Source of the DNA: Bacteroidia bacterium
GTDB lineage: Bacteria > Bacteroidota > Bacteroidia > Cytophagales > Cyclobacteriaceae
Assembly (NCBI GenBank): GCA_030432655.1
Contig: JAUILA010000022.1
Location: 1 to 64,000, forward strand
Direction: 5' to 3'
Length of the DNA stretch: 64,000 bases
Every line of letters begins with the position of its first letter. Positions within the stretch are counted from its first letter, which is position 1. A model generated the notes under the pieces. It had not been told where the DNA came from. It saw nothing but the letters and a program-made list of their open reading frames with translations, and did not search any database. A program made the position numbers and the translations under genes. Of this stretch, positions 24,013 through 32,863 are shown piece by piece.

Positions 24013-26511
24013 GTGTCGCGTGTAGTCAGGAAGATATTTTTTTCGCTCCTGATCCTGTTGGGCGTGCTGCTGGTCTCCGGTCTGGTCGTTACTCGTTTTT
24101 TCAAGGACCGTCTAATCCAGCACCTGGTCACAGAGATCAATAAGTCGCTGAATACCCCCGTCAACGTGGAGAAGATCGATATGTCCCTTTTTCACCACTT
24201 CCCGCGGGTATCCTTCCGCTTTCATGATATTGATATCCGGGACAGTTTTCCCGGAAATGACTCATCCCTGGTCAGGGCAGAAGTCCTTGATATGTCGTTC
24301 AATCCGCTCGATGCCGCTTTTGGCGATATGGTCGTCGACCGGATATACCTGAAAAATGCGACCATCATGCTGCGCATGGATAAAGCCGGTGAGATCAACT
24401 ACCGGATATTCAAAACGCCTGTTGACAGTACTGCGCAGAAAAAACAGGTCCGTATCAATCTCGCCGGAATTCATCTCAACGATGTCACATTCCGATACGA
24501 TAATGCCTACCGGAGCATGTTCCTTGACTTTAAAACGACTGATCTCGATGCTTCGGTCATTGCGCTGGGCAAACAATATGACATTACTGCAGACGGAGAG
24601 GTATATACTAAAAATGTGACGACAGGCGGAAAGTCTTATTCCTGGAATTTTCCGGTGCAGGTTCAAACCTCCCTGGCCTACAACGACTCATTAAAACACG
24701 TTTCAATTGAGCCATCCACGCTGTCTCTTTTCGGATCTGACTTTGACGTAGCAGGAGAATATGTCTTCCTTGAGTCGTCCGGAATCGACCTGACTGCCTC
24801 TAGCGAATCAACCAATATACAGACGCTTCTGGCCCTTATGCAAACCGGAGATGCGGCAAAACTGGCCGATTATTCAAGCACCGGCGAAGTATTCCTTACA
24901 CTCGCACTCAAGGGAGAATGGAAGGACAACAAGGGCCCGGCCCTGCAGGTTGATTTCGGACTTAAAAATGCGGATATCCTTCATGAACCCTCCGGGATCC
25001 GGGTCCGCGGTGCTCACCTGGCCGGGGCATTCACCTCCTCGGATATCGCTCAGAATTCAACCTATCTCCTCTCCCTCCGGGATATCCGGGGCCAGCTGGG
25101 CGAACATGCATTCTCCGGCAATCTGAAGTATAAAAATCCTGATAATCCCTGGGTGACGTGTAATTTCAGCGGGAGAATAGATATGAGCCAGCTCTTGCAG
25201 TTCATGCCGGTCACCGGGATCAGCAGCGGGCGCGGACTGGCAAAGGTAAATGTTTCCTTCGACGGACTTCTGGGAAACCTTAAGCAAAAAAGGGCATTGT
25301 CAAAGATCAAAACTTCCGGTGCCTTTACCCTCGAATCCGTTTACCTTGAATTCAGCGAACTTCGGACCGGACTTCGAAATGTGAACGGGGACCTGCTTTT
25401 TAATAACAACGACCTTTCCCTCAGCAATGTCTCCGGCAATTTCGGCCGAAGTGATTTCCTGTTGAACGGGGATTTCAAAAATGTGATCGCCTACCTGCTG
25501 TTTGAAGAAGAACCGGTAGGGATTGAATCTTCGTTGAAATCGAAACGGATCGATATGGATGAACTTTTGAGCCTGAGTGAATCCACCGGCGATGACCAGC
25601 CTTATTCATTCACCATTTCCAACCGGATCCGGCTGAATTTTGATTGTGAGATTGATCAGCTGCATTTCCGCCGTTTCCATCCCAAAAATATTAAAGGCGA
25701 CCTGAAGGTGAAGAACAAGGTAGCCTTTACCGACCGCCTTGAACTGGAAAGCCTGGGCGGCGACCTGGCGATCTATGGAATGGTCGATGCGTCAAAGGAT
25801 GGCCTGGTGCGGATCAGTTCGCATTTTGATGGCAAGAATATCGCTATTGACAGTGTGTTCTATGTATTTGAAAATTTCAACCAGGATTTCCTGGTCGATG
25901 ACCACCTGGAAGGAACCATCAACGCTTCCATTGATGCAAAAATGATATTCAGTGACCGGCTTAAATTATACCCCGAGACCCTCTCCGCACATAGCTCCTT
26001 CTCGATCAAGGACGGTGAGCTCAATAATTTTGAGCCTATGCAGCGTTTATCCAAATACCTGGACGAACGCAAGCTGGAACACCTGCGTTTTTCTGAGCTT
26101 AGAAATGAGGTCGTTATCAAGGACAGGACCATTTTCCTGCCCCAGATGGAAGTTGGCTCCAATGTAACGGATATCCGGATCAGCGGCACCCATACCTTTG
26201 ACCAGAAGATCAGCTACAACGTAGTTGCCCCCCTGCGCAGTAAACCGAAGTACGACACAGACCGTGCCTTCGGAGCCATTCGTGAAGACGGGCAGGGACG
26301 CAGTATGCTTTACCTGAAAATACTCGGGACAACGTCAGACTATGAAGTTCTCTACGACCAGGAAAGGGTGAAGGAAAAAATTGCCAACGACATTAAAAAG
26401 GAAGCCACAGAATTAAAGGAGGTGTTCAAAAACAAAGGGCAGAAAACCGAGACGCCAGTACTTACCGAAGATGACTACTTTGAATGGGACAACGAAGAAG
26501 GCAATGAGTGA
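24013..26511 (+). CDS. AsmA-like inner-membrane/periplasmic protein
   Basis: An 832-residue protein with one N-terminal transmembrane helix (about residues 7-28), then VTRFFKDRLIQHLVTEINKS. The rest is a very long run of beta-strand repeats typical of AsmA/TamB-type lipid-transport or envelope proteins (DLDASVIAL, GLLGNLKQ and similar). The start codon is GTG at 24013; no upstream in-frame ATG exists, and later ATGs would remove the membrane anchor. It is convergent with uxs: the two stop codons are adjacent with no gap. Role in phospholipid movement or outer-membrane assembly is inferred from the family. Confidence 0.85.
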   Translation: MSRVVRKIFFSLLILLGVLLVSGLVVTRFFKDRLIQHLVTEINKSLNTPVNVEKIDMSLFHHFPRVSFRFHDIDIRDSFPGNDSSLVRAEVLDMSFNPLDAAFGDMVVDRIYLKNATIMLRMDKAGEINYRIFKTPVDSTAQKKQVRINLAGIHLNDVTFRYDNAYRSMFLDFKTTDLDASVIALGKQYDITADGEVYTKNVTTGGKSYSWNFPVQVQTSLAYNDSLKHVSIEPSTLSLFGSDFDVAGEYVFLESSGIDLTASSESTNIQTLLALMQTGDAAKLADYSSTGEVFLTLALKGEWKDNKGPALQVDFGLKNADILHEPSGIRVRGAHLAGAFTSSDIAQNSTYLLSLRDIRGQLGEHAFSGNLKYKNPDNPWVTCNFSGRIDMSQLLQFMPVTGISSGRGLAKVNVSFDGLLGNLKQKRALSKIKTSGAFTLESVYLEFSELRTGLRNVNGDLLFNNNDLSLSNVSGNFGRSDFLLNGDFKNVIAYLLFEEEPVGIESSLKSKRIDMDELLSLSESTGDDQPYSFTISNRIRLNFDCEIDQLHFRRFHPKNIKGDLKVKNKVAFTDRLELESLGGDLAIYGMVDASKDGLVRISSHFDGKNIAIDSVFYVFENFNQDFLVDDHLEGTINASIDAKMIFSDRLKLYPETLSAHSSFSIKDGELNNFEPMQRLSKYLDERKLEHLRFSELRNEVVIKDRTIFLPQMEVGSNVTDIRISGTHTFDQKISYNVVAPLRSKPKYDTDRAFGAIREDGQGRSMLYLKILGTTSDYEVLYDQERVKEKIANDIKKEATELKEVFKNKGQKTETPVLTEDDYFEWDNEEGNE

Positions 26512-27504
26512 TCAGCGCTTGATATATTTCTCAAAGGTATTATACTCTTTTTCGAATAACCTCTCCTCCGGCAGTGATTTGAAGTAATCATAGGTGATCT
26601 TCAATCCCTCCGAGCGGCTTACCTGCGGTTCCCAGCCGAGGATCTCCCTGGCCTTGGTTATATCAGGCTGCCGCTGCATCGGATCATCCTGCGGTAAAGG
26701 CTTATAAATTACTTTCTGGCTGGTTCCGGTAAGCTGAATGATCTCCTCCGCGAAATCACGTATGGAAATTTCATCCGGGTTACCAATATTTACAGGTTGT
26801 GCATAATCGCTCATCAGCAGGCGGACAATCCCTTCTATCAGATCGTCGACATAACAGAACGAGCGGGTCTGGGAGCCATCGCCGAAAACAGTCAGGTCTT
26901 CACCCCGCAGGGCCTGCCCGATGAAAGCCGGCAAAACACGGCCGTCATTCAGGCGCATACGCGGACCATAGGTGTTGAAAATCCGGACGATACGGGTTTC
27001 CAATCCATGAAACGTGTGGTAGGCCATCGTCATGGCTTCCTGGAAGCGTTTGGCTTCGTCATAAACACCACGCGGGCCCACAGGATTAACATTCCCGAAA
27101 TACTCCTCGGTCTGCGGGTGTACCAGCGGATCCCCGTACACTTCCGAAGTAGAAGCAATCAGCATGCGCGCTTTTTTGGATTTGGCCAGGCCAAGCAGGT
27201 TATGTGTACCCAGTGATCCGACCTTCAGCGTCTGAATAGGTATTTTCAGGTAGTCGATCGGACTCGCAGGTGAGGCGAAATGAAGGATGTAGTCAAGTTT
27301 ACCAGAAACATGAACGAACTTGGAAACATCGTGATGGTAAAACTGGAAATGCTCGTTCTGAAACAGGTGCTCGATATTGGTCAGTGTCCCGGTGATCAGG
27401 TTATCCATACCGACTACTTCAAAACCATCTTTCAGAAACCGGTCACATAAATGCGATCCCAGAAATCCGGCTGCCCCTGTAATTAAAACCCGCTCTTTCG
27501 CCAT
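26512..27504 (-). CDS. uxs: UDP-glucuronate decarboxylase (UDP-xylose synthase)
   Basis: A 330-residue short-chain dehydrogenase/reductase family enzyme. The NAD-binding GAAGFLGSH is at residues 10-18, the substrate-site [10 protein letters not shown] at about 117-126, and the catalytic pair is Tyr148/Lys152 in GVYDEAKR. The [20 protein letters not shown] stretch is specific to UXS. It converts UDP-glucuronate to UDP-xylose. The UDP-glucose dehydrogenase that makes its substrate lies just upstream with a 3-bp gap, so the pair forms a two-step operon for cell-surface polysaccharide precursors. Confidence 0.94.
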   Translation of the reverse strand: MAKERVLITGAAGFLGSHLCDRFLKDGFEVVGMDNLITGTLTNIEHLFQNEHFQFYHHDVSKFVHVSGKLDYILHFASPASPIDYLKIPIQTLKVGSLGTHNLLGLAKSKKARMLIASTSEVYGDPLVHPQTEEYFGNVNPVGPRGVYDEAKRFQEAMTMAYHTFHGLETRIVRIFNTYGPRMRLNDGRVLPAFIGQALRGEDLTVFGDGSQTRSFCYVDDLIEGIVRLLMSDYAQPVNIGNPDEISIRDFAEEIIQLTGTSQKVIYKPLPQDDPMQRQPDITKAREILGWEPQVSRSEGLKITYDYFKSLPEERLFEKEYNTFEKYIKR

Positions 27505-27507
27505 GTG

Positions 27508-28821
27508 TTACTTCGTAATATATTCTCTCCCTACGCTAAAATAATCAAATCCAAGCTCTTTCATTTCTTCCAGCTGATACAAATTCCGCCCGTCAAAAAT
27601 GACCTTGTTCGACATACTGTCACCGATACGCTCAAACTCCGGAGTACGGAAAACAGGCCATTCAGTGGCAATCAGCAAGGCATCTGCTCCATCTACTGCA
27701 TCATACGCATCCCGGGCAAAATATATTTTGTCCCCCACCCGCTTTTTAACATTCTCCATGGCCTCAGGATCATACGCCCTGACTTTAGCCCCTGCTTCGA
27801 GCAGTAGATCAATATTATAAAGAGAAGGAGCTTCCCGGATATCATCCGTATACGGTTTAAAAGCCAGACCCCACAAAGCGATCGTCTTACCATTCAGGTC
27901 TCCTCCGAAATATTCCCTGAGTTTAGGAATAAGTTTTGTTTTCTGGGCTTCATTGACATCCATGACCGACTTGAGAATACGGAAATCATATTTGACCTCC
28001 TCGGCTGATTTGGCCAGGGCCTGTACATCCTTTGGAAAACAGCTGCCCCCGTACCCGATACCTGCGAAGAGGAAGCGCTTCCCGATCCGGGTATCCGTTC
28101 CGATACCTTTGCGGACAGCATCCACATCGGCTCCCAGTAATTCGCACATATTGGCAATCTCGTTCATGAAAGTGATTTTCGTTGCCAGGAATGAATTGGC
28201 CGCATACTTGGTAAGTTCGGCGGAACGCTCATCCATAAATATGATGGGGTTACCCTGACGGACAAGCGGCGCATACAGGGTTTCCATCAGTTTCCGGGCA
28301 CGGTCAGACCTGGTCCCGATTACCACGCGGTCCGGCTTCATAAAATCTTCAACGGCCACTCCTTCGCGAAGGAACTCCGGATTACTGACCACATCGAATT
28401 CCACCTTTGCATTTTCCGCAATCTTCGCCTGCACTTTTTCCGCTGTTCCTACAGGTACTGTGCTTTTATCAACAATCACGGTGTAATCCTGCAATAAATT
28501 GCCAAGATCATCTGCCACCTTCAGGACGTATTGCAAATCTGCGGAACCGTCTTCCCCGGGAGGAGTCGGGAGGGCCAGGAAAATTACCTTCGCATCCTTG
28601 ATACCCTCTTCCAGGTTGGTCGTAAAATGCAAGCGGTCCTGGGCAATATTCCGGTCGAATATCACATCCAGACCCGGTTCATATATAGGAATCTTGCCAT
28701 TACGCAGGCTTTCAACTTTCTTTTCATCAATATCCACACAGGTCACGTAATTTCCGGTCTCTGCAAAACAGGTTCCGGTCACTAATCCTACATAACCTGT
28801 ACCGACAACTGCTATTTTCAT
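27508..28821 (-). CDS. ugd: UDP-glucose 6-dehydrogenase
   Basis: A 437-residue enzyme that oxidises UDP-glucose to UDP-glucuronate with two NAD+. It shows the N-terminal Rossmann motif GTGYVGLVTG, the bridging EFLREGVAVEDF, and the catalytic Cys261 in GYGGSCFPKDV. The C-terminal UDP-binding domain has WGLAFKPYTDDIREAPS. I start at the ATG at 28821 (MKIAVVGTGYV), which is the family start; an in-frame ATG 24 bp upstream would add MTFNKLSP. It feeds the adjacent UDP-xylose synthase. Confidence 0.96.
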   Translation of the reverse strand: MKIAVVGTGYVGLVTGTCFAETGNYVTCVDIDEKKVESLRNGKIPIYEPGLDVIFDRNIAQDRLHFTTNLEEGIKDAKVIFLALPTPPGEDGSADLQYVLKVADDLGNLLQDYTVIVDKSTVPVGTAEKVQAKIAENAKVEFDVVSNPEFLREGVAVEDFMKPDRVVIGTRSDRARKLMETLYAPLVRQGNPIIFMDERSAELTKYAANSFLATKITFMNEIANMCELLGADVDAVRKGIGTDTRIGKRFLFAGIGYGGSCFPKDVQALAKSAEEVKYDFRILKSVMDVNEAQKTKLIPKLREYFGGDLNGKTIALWGLAFKPYTDDIREAPSLYNIDLLLEAGAKVRAYDPEAMENVKKRVGDKIYFARDAYDAVDGADALLIATEWPVFRTPEFERIGDSMSNKVIFDGRNLYQLEEMKELGFDYFSVGREYITK

Positions 28822-28937
28822 GGGGCTAAGTTTATTGAAGGTCAATTATTTCGCCGACAAAAATAAAGATTAATTGAAGAATTGCTCCCTTTCATGAATT
28901 TTTCATCAAAACTTAATGATTCCCAAACTAACATTCG

Positions 28938-28969
28938 TTTGGGTGGATGGGAGGGATGATGTATTTTTG
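28938..28969 (+). promoter_or_regulatory. Bacteroidetes-type promoter of the acyl-CoA dehydrogenase gene
   Basis: A TTTG at 28938-28941 (-33 element) is 20 bp from TATTTTTG at 28962-28969, matching the TAnnTTTG -7 element. The start codon follows 22 bp later. Confidence 0.7.
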
Positions 28970-28991
28970 GCGCACTTAATTAGAATTTGAT

Positions 28992-30152
28992 ATGTCGACA
29001 GATACAATACACGCAGGAGATGTGACGAGTGAAAATCAGAAGATGATCGCCGAAATGGTTCGTGACTTCAGTGAACGCGAAATCCATCCCAACATTATGG
29101 AATGGGATGAAGCCCAGGAAATTCCTTTTTCACTGTTCAAAAAGCTCGGTGAGCTGGGGTTGATGGGTGTCCTTGTGCCTCATGAATACAATGGTTCGGG
29201 GTTTGGCTACCATGAATATGTAACGGCCATTGTTGAACTGAGTAAGGCAGACCCCTCGGTCGGCTTATCCATGGCTGCACATAATTCATTGTGTACAGGT
29301 CATATCATGCAATTCGGATCGGAAGAACAGAAGAAAAAATATCTGCCGGGCCTTGCCACCTGCGAGCACCTCGGCGCATGGGGGCTCACGGAACCCAATA
29401 CGGGATCGGACGCCGGCAATATGAAAACGGTAGCTGTGAAGGACGGCGATCATTACGTCATAAATGGCGCGAAAAATTTTATAACAAATGGCAAGACCGG
29501 TGAGGTAGCCGTTGTCATTGCCAGAACAGGGGAGAAAGGCGACAGTCATGGGATGACGGCTTTTATCGTGGAGAAAGGAATGGCGGGATTTAAGCCTGGC
29601 AGAAAGGAGAATAAGCTTGGGATGCGTGGTTCAGAAACAGCTGAACTAATCTTCGAAGACTGCCGGGTGCCCGCAGAAAATGTCATTGGCGAGGTTGGAG
29701 AAGGGTTTGTCCAGTCACTTAAGGTACTGGACGGTGGCCGTATCTCCATTGCTGCCCTGAGTCTCGGGATAGCACTGGGAGCCTATGAAGCTTCGATCGC
29801 CTATTCAAAGGAAAGACAGCAGTTTAATCAGTCCATTTCCAAGTTCCAGGCCATCTCGTTCAAACTTGCCGATATGGCCACTGAGATCGAATGCGCAAGA
29901 TTGCTGATCTCACAGGCGGCGGAGTTGAAAAACCAGGGTAAGAAAATGACCAAGGAATCTGCCATGGCCAAATATTATGCCTCTGAGGTGGCCGTGCGCT
30001 GCGCCAACGAAGCAGTTCAGATTTTTGGTGGATACGGGTTCACCAAGGATTATCCGGTGGAGAAGTTCTACCGGGATGCCAAGCTCTGCACAATCGGTGA
30101 GGGAACATCTGAAATTCAGAAACTGGTTATTTCCAGGGAAATTCTGAAATAA
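28992..30152 (+). CDS. Acyl-CoA dehydrogenase
   Basis: A 386-residue FAD enzyme of fatty-acid or branched-chain acyl-CoA oxidation. It shows the ACAD signatures GAWGLTEPNTGSDAGNMKT at about 130-148 and QIFGGYGFTKDYPVEKFYRD at about 345-364. The closing IGEGTSEIQKLVISREIL follows, with the catalytic Glu region in GEGTSEIQ. The length is that of short/medium-chain enzymes. It is a single gene with its own promoter; chain-length preference cannot be read from sequence alone. Confidence 0.95.
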   Translation: MSTDTIHAGDVTSENQKMIAEMVRDFSEREIHPNIMEWDEAQEIPFSLFKKLGELGLMGVLVPHEYNGSGFGYHEYVTAIVELSKADPSVGLSMAAHNSLCTGHIMQFGSEEQKKKYLPGLATCEHLGAWGLTEPNTGSDAGNMKTVAVKDGDHYVINGAKNFITNGKTGEVAVVIARTGEKGDSHGMTAFIVEKGMAGFKPGRKENKLGMRGSETAELIFEDCRVPAENVIGEVGEGFVQSLKVLDGGRISIAALSLGIALGAYEASIAYSKERQQFNQSISKFQAISFKLADMATEIECARLLISQAAELKNQGKKMTKESAMAKYYASEVAVRCANEAVQIFGGYGFTKDYPVEKFYRDAKLCTIGEGTSEIQKLVISREILK

Positions 30153-30176
30153 TATAATTGCTAAAACCCCTGGCTA

Positions 30177-30207
30177 TTGGATTATCGAATTATTTAAGCT
30201 AAATTTG
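30177..30207 (+). promoter_or_regulatory. Promoter of rpsU
   Basis: TAAATTTG at 30200-30207 matches the Bacteroidetes TAnnTTTG -7 element, with TTG at 30177-30179 as a partial -33 element 20 bp upstream. Confidence 0.65.
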
Positions 30208-30222
30208 CGTTCCATTTTTGAA

Positions 30223-30228
30223 AGGAGG
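30223..30228 (+). promoter_or_regulatory. Strong Shine-Dalgarno sequence of rpsU
   Basis: AGGAGG (within AAAGGAGGTG) ends 7 bp before the ATG at 30236. Other genes in this window lack such a site, as is usual in Bacteroidota. The site therefore fixes the rpsU start at 30236 and fits the known S21-linked autoregulation. Confidence 0.85.
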
Positions 30229-30235
30229 TGTAATT

Positions 30236-30430
30236 ATGATCGTAGTAAACGTAAAAGAAAACGAAAGCATTGAAAAAGCCCTGAAGAGGTTCAAGAAGAA
30301 GTTTGAAAAAACCGGAGTTCTTCGTGAGCTCAGGTCTCGTCAGGCCTACGAAAAGCCCTCAGTATCAAGGAGAACCGAGATCATCAAGGCAAAATATCGT
30401 CAGAAAAAATACGCTGAAGAAAATTATTAA
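30236..30430 (+). CDS. rpsU: 30S ribosomal protein S21
   Basis: A 64-residue basic protein, MIVVNVKENESIEKALKRFK at the N-terminus and an Arg/Lys-rich C-terminus. Length and sequence are typical of bS21, which sits near the 3' end of 16S rRNA. I chose ATG 30236 rather than the in-frame ATG at 30218, because the strong ribosome-binding site lies between them. A terminator follows before xerC/D. Confidence 0.96.
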   Translation: MIVVNVKENESIEKALKRFKKKFEKTGVLRELRSRQAYEKPSVSRRTEIIKAKYRQKKYAEENY

Positions 30431-30464
30431 GCGTCTGTTTTTTCGACCTTAAAAAATGTATATT

Positions 30465-30500
30465 AGTACTACTCACGAAAGCGGGTAGTACTTTTTTTTT
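30465..30500 (+). terminator. Terminator or attenuator between rpsU and the recombinase gene
   Basis: A 10-bp stem, AGTACTACTC (30465-30474) with GGGTAGTACT (30483-30492, one G-T pair), followed by nine T. The ATG of the recombinase comes directly after the T run, so downstream expression needs read-through or another promoter. Confidence 0.88.
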
Positions 30501-31382
30501 ATGCGGGAATCGTTCCTAAAATACCTTCAGTACGAAAAGCGTTACAGCCACCACACTATTAAGGCCTATAATAATGATTTGACCAAACTCGAATCATTCC
30601 TGGCTCCTGATGATCCCGGGGGCATCTCATTTGAAAAAGCGACTTCTTCTGATTTAAGGGCCTGGGTCTATCAGCTGAGGGAGGATGGAAACGATCCCAG
30701 GTCCATTAACCGGCGGATTGCCACTCTCAGGTCTTTCTATAAATTCCTTCTCAAAAAAGGCACCATTACCAAAGATCCGTCTTCAAGGCTCCGCGTGCTG
30801 AAAACCAGCAAAAAACTGCCTCAATTTGTGAAGGAAGAGGAAATGGTCCGATTGCTGGACCAGGTCACATTTGAAGACTCCTTTGAAGGTTTCCGAGACC
30901 GGTTGATCATGGAGCTTCTATACGGAACAGGAATGCGGCTGGCAGAGCTTCTGGGACTCAGGCTCCGGGACATTAATCAATCGGATTATACGGTTAAAGT
31001 ACTGGGTAAGAGAAATAAGGAGCGTGTGATCCCTGTTTCCAAATCACTAAGCAACCTGATCAAACAGTATTTAATCTACAGAAATAACGAGCTGGTAAAA
31101 GATTCTGACTATCTCATCGTTACCAGTGAAGGCGAGCCGGGGTACCCAATGCTGGTGTACCGGACCGTTAGAAAATATTTGGATTTGTTCACCACGTTGG
31201 ATAAAAGGAGTCCGCACGTATTGCGCCATACGTTCGCTACTCACCTGGTGAACAAAGGGGCGGAACTTAATGCGGTTAAAGACCTGCTGGGCCATGCCAA
31301 CCTGGCGGCCACCCAGGTCTATACGCATAACACCTTCGAGAAACTGAAGGCCGTCTATGACCAGGCGCATCCTAAAGCATAG
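30501..31382 (+). CDS. xerC: Tyrosine recombinase XerC/XerD
   Basis: A 293-residue site-specific recombinase that resolves chromosome dimers at dif. It has a SAM-like N-terminal core-binding domain (to about residue 100) and the full catalytic set: Arg146 (GTGMRLAELLGL), Lys170, His239 and Arg242 (HVLRHTFATHL), His265 (LLGHANLA) and Tyr274 (TQVYTH). Its place after rpsU and before hpf is a conserved Bacteroidota arrangement, so this is the housekeeping enzyme, not an element integrase. Whether it acts as XerC or XerD is not decided by sequence. Confidence 0.93.
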   Translation: MRESFLKYLQYEKRYSHHTIKAYNNDLTKLESFLAPDDPGGISFEKATSSDLRAWVYQLREDGNDPRSINRRIATLRSFYKFLLKKGTITKDPSSRLRVLKTSKKLPQFVKEEEMVRLLDQVTFEDSFEGFRDRLIMELLYGTGMRLAELLGLRLRDINQSDYTVKVLGKRNKERVIPVSKSLSNLIKQYLIYRNNELVKDSDYLIVTSEGEPGYPMLVYRTVRKYLDLFTTLDKRSPHVLRHTFATHLVNKGAELNAVKDLLGHANLAATQVYTHNTFEKLKAVYDQAHPKA

Positions 31383-31406
31383 TTTCAATAAATAAAAGTT
31401 CAGATT

Positions 31407-31703
31407 ATGAAGTTACAAATGCACTCCATTCACTTTGATGCCGATCAGAAATTGTTGGATTTCGTCCAGAGAAAAGTTGATAAACTCGAGACGTTCTATG
31501 ACCAGATGATTGACGGAGAAGTATTTCTGCGATTGAATAATTCTAAAATTGAGAATAAAACGGTGGAGATTAAGTTAAATCTTCCCGGCGACCAAATATT
31601 CGCTAAGGAGCAAGCTAAAACGTTTGAAGAAGGAACTGACCTCGCCTGTGAGGCTTTGAGACGACAACTTCGTAAGAAAAAACCTAAACAAAATGCCTAT
31701 TAA
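31407..31703 (+). CDS. hpf: Ribosome hibernation promoting factor (short HPF/RaiA)
   Basis: A 98-residue protein that binds the ribosome decoding region in stationary phase. It shows the opening MKLQMHSIHFDADQKLLDFV, a helical KVDKLETFY, and a basic C-terminus RRQLRKKKPKQ. The long-form C-terminal dimerisation domain is absent. It is 24 bp downstream of xerC/D and is followed by a strong terminator, closing the operon. Confidence 0.93.
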   Translation: MKLQMHSIHFDADQKLLDFVQRKVDKLETFYDQMIDGEVFLRLNNSKIENKTVEIKLNLPGDQIFAKEQAKTFEEGTDLACEALRRQLRKKKPKQNAY

Positions 31704-31727
31704 TTTATTATCTTGATAGTAAGATCG

Positions 31728-31756
31728 AAGGGTTCGGGATTTTCGAACCCTTTTTT
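31728..31756 (+). terminator. Terminator after hpf
   Basis: A perfect 9-bp stem AAGGGTTCG/CGAACCCTT with a 7-nt loop, followed by a run of T. Confidence 0.9.
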
Positions 31757-31786
31757 ATTATCCAACAGACTCAACGCTTTCAGCCT

Positions 31787-32863
31787 ATGATCCCTGATGA
31801 AATTCTGAGTTTACATCCGGCCCTGGCACTGGTCATTTTATTGGCAGGTTCTTATATAATTGCTATCCTGTTTCGGTGGGTATTCTTTGCCATTCTGAAA
31901 TACTATTCCAAAAAAGATGACAATGTAGTTGTTGAAGCACTTCAGAAACACCTGAAGGGCACTGTTTTTTTATTCATCCCCCTCATCATTCTGCACATTG
32001 CAGTCGGAGCGCTCGATTTATCTGATGAAACGATCAGCAAGGCAAGGGATATCCTTGTGATACTGATCATCGTAAGTGCTACCGTGGTGGCTATTCGCCT
32101 CATTAATGTGGTCCAGGATGTCTTGTTTCATCGCTATGACACAGCTTCAGAAGATAATCTCCGTGCCCGGCAGGCCCGTACGCAGATCATATTCCTGAAG
32201 AAACTGGCTATCCTGGTTGTAGTGATTCTGGCAGTTTCCATTGTATTACTCAGTTTTGAAAGCGTCAGGAAATACGGGGCGACCCTGCTCACTTCCGCCG
32301 GTGTGGCTGGTATCATTATCGGTTTTGCCGCTCAAAAGACCATCGCCAACCTGCTTGCCGGATTCCAGATAGCATTTACCCAACCGATTAAAATTGATGA
32401 TGCCGTGATTGTCGAGGGAGAATGGGGCTGGATTGAAGAAATAAACCTCACCTATGTGGTGGTGAAAATCTGGGACCTGCGCCGTCTTGTTGTTCCGATT
32501 ACCTATTTCACTGAAAAGTCTTTCCAGAACTGGACCCGGACCTCCGCCCAGATTCTTGGCTCTGTATTCCTGTACACCGATTACACCTTGCCGGTCAACG
32601 ATTTGAGGAAAAAATTTGATGAGGTTCTGGAGAATACGGACATGTGGGACAGGGAAGGCAAAAGTGTACAGGTAACTGACACTTCAGAGCGGACCATGAC
32701 CATCCGCCTCCTGATGACAGCCAAGAATTCTCCCACTGCCTGGGAACTACGATGTCATGTCCGCGAACAGCTCATCGAATGGATCCAGCAAAACTATCCG
32801 CAATCGTTACCCCGTACCAGGGCCGAAATCAGTGGTTTTCCAGAGTTAAAGGAGAATAATTAA
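31787..32863 (+). CDS. MscS-family mechanosensitive channel
   Basis: A 358-residue membrane protein with hydrophobic helices at about residues 12-35, 55-75, 85-105 and 140-165. The pore-lining TM3 region GATLLTSAGVAGIIIGFAAQ at about 165-184 is Gly/Ala-rich, as in MscS, and is followed by KTIANLLAGFQIAFTQPIKI and the beta domain. It probably relieves osmotic pressure. Its stop overlaps the metK stop by 4 bp (convergent). Confidence 0.92.
   Translation: MIPDEILSLHPALALVILLAGSYIIAILFRWVFFAILKYYSKKDDNVVVEALQKHLKGTVFLFIPLIILHIAVGALDLSDETISKARDILVILIIVSATVVAIRLINVVQDVLFHRYDTASEDNLRARQARTQIIFLKKLAILVVVILAVSIVLLSFESVRKYGATLLTSAGVAGIIIGFAAQKTIANLLAGFQIAFTQPIKIDDAVIVEGEWGWIEEINLTYVVVKIWDLRRLVVPITYFTEKSFQNWTRTSAQILGSVFLYTDYTLPVNDLRKKFDEVLENTDMWDREGKSVQVTDTSERTMTIRLLMTAKNSPTAWELRCHVREQLIEWIQQNYPQSLPRTRAEISGFPELKENN

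Noticed and set aside
30501-31382. XerC/D-type recombinase as the integrase of the conjugative element
   Set aside because: It is 8 kb beyond the tRNA on the chromosomal side, and the rpsU-xer-hpf order marks it as the housekeeping enzyme.
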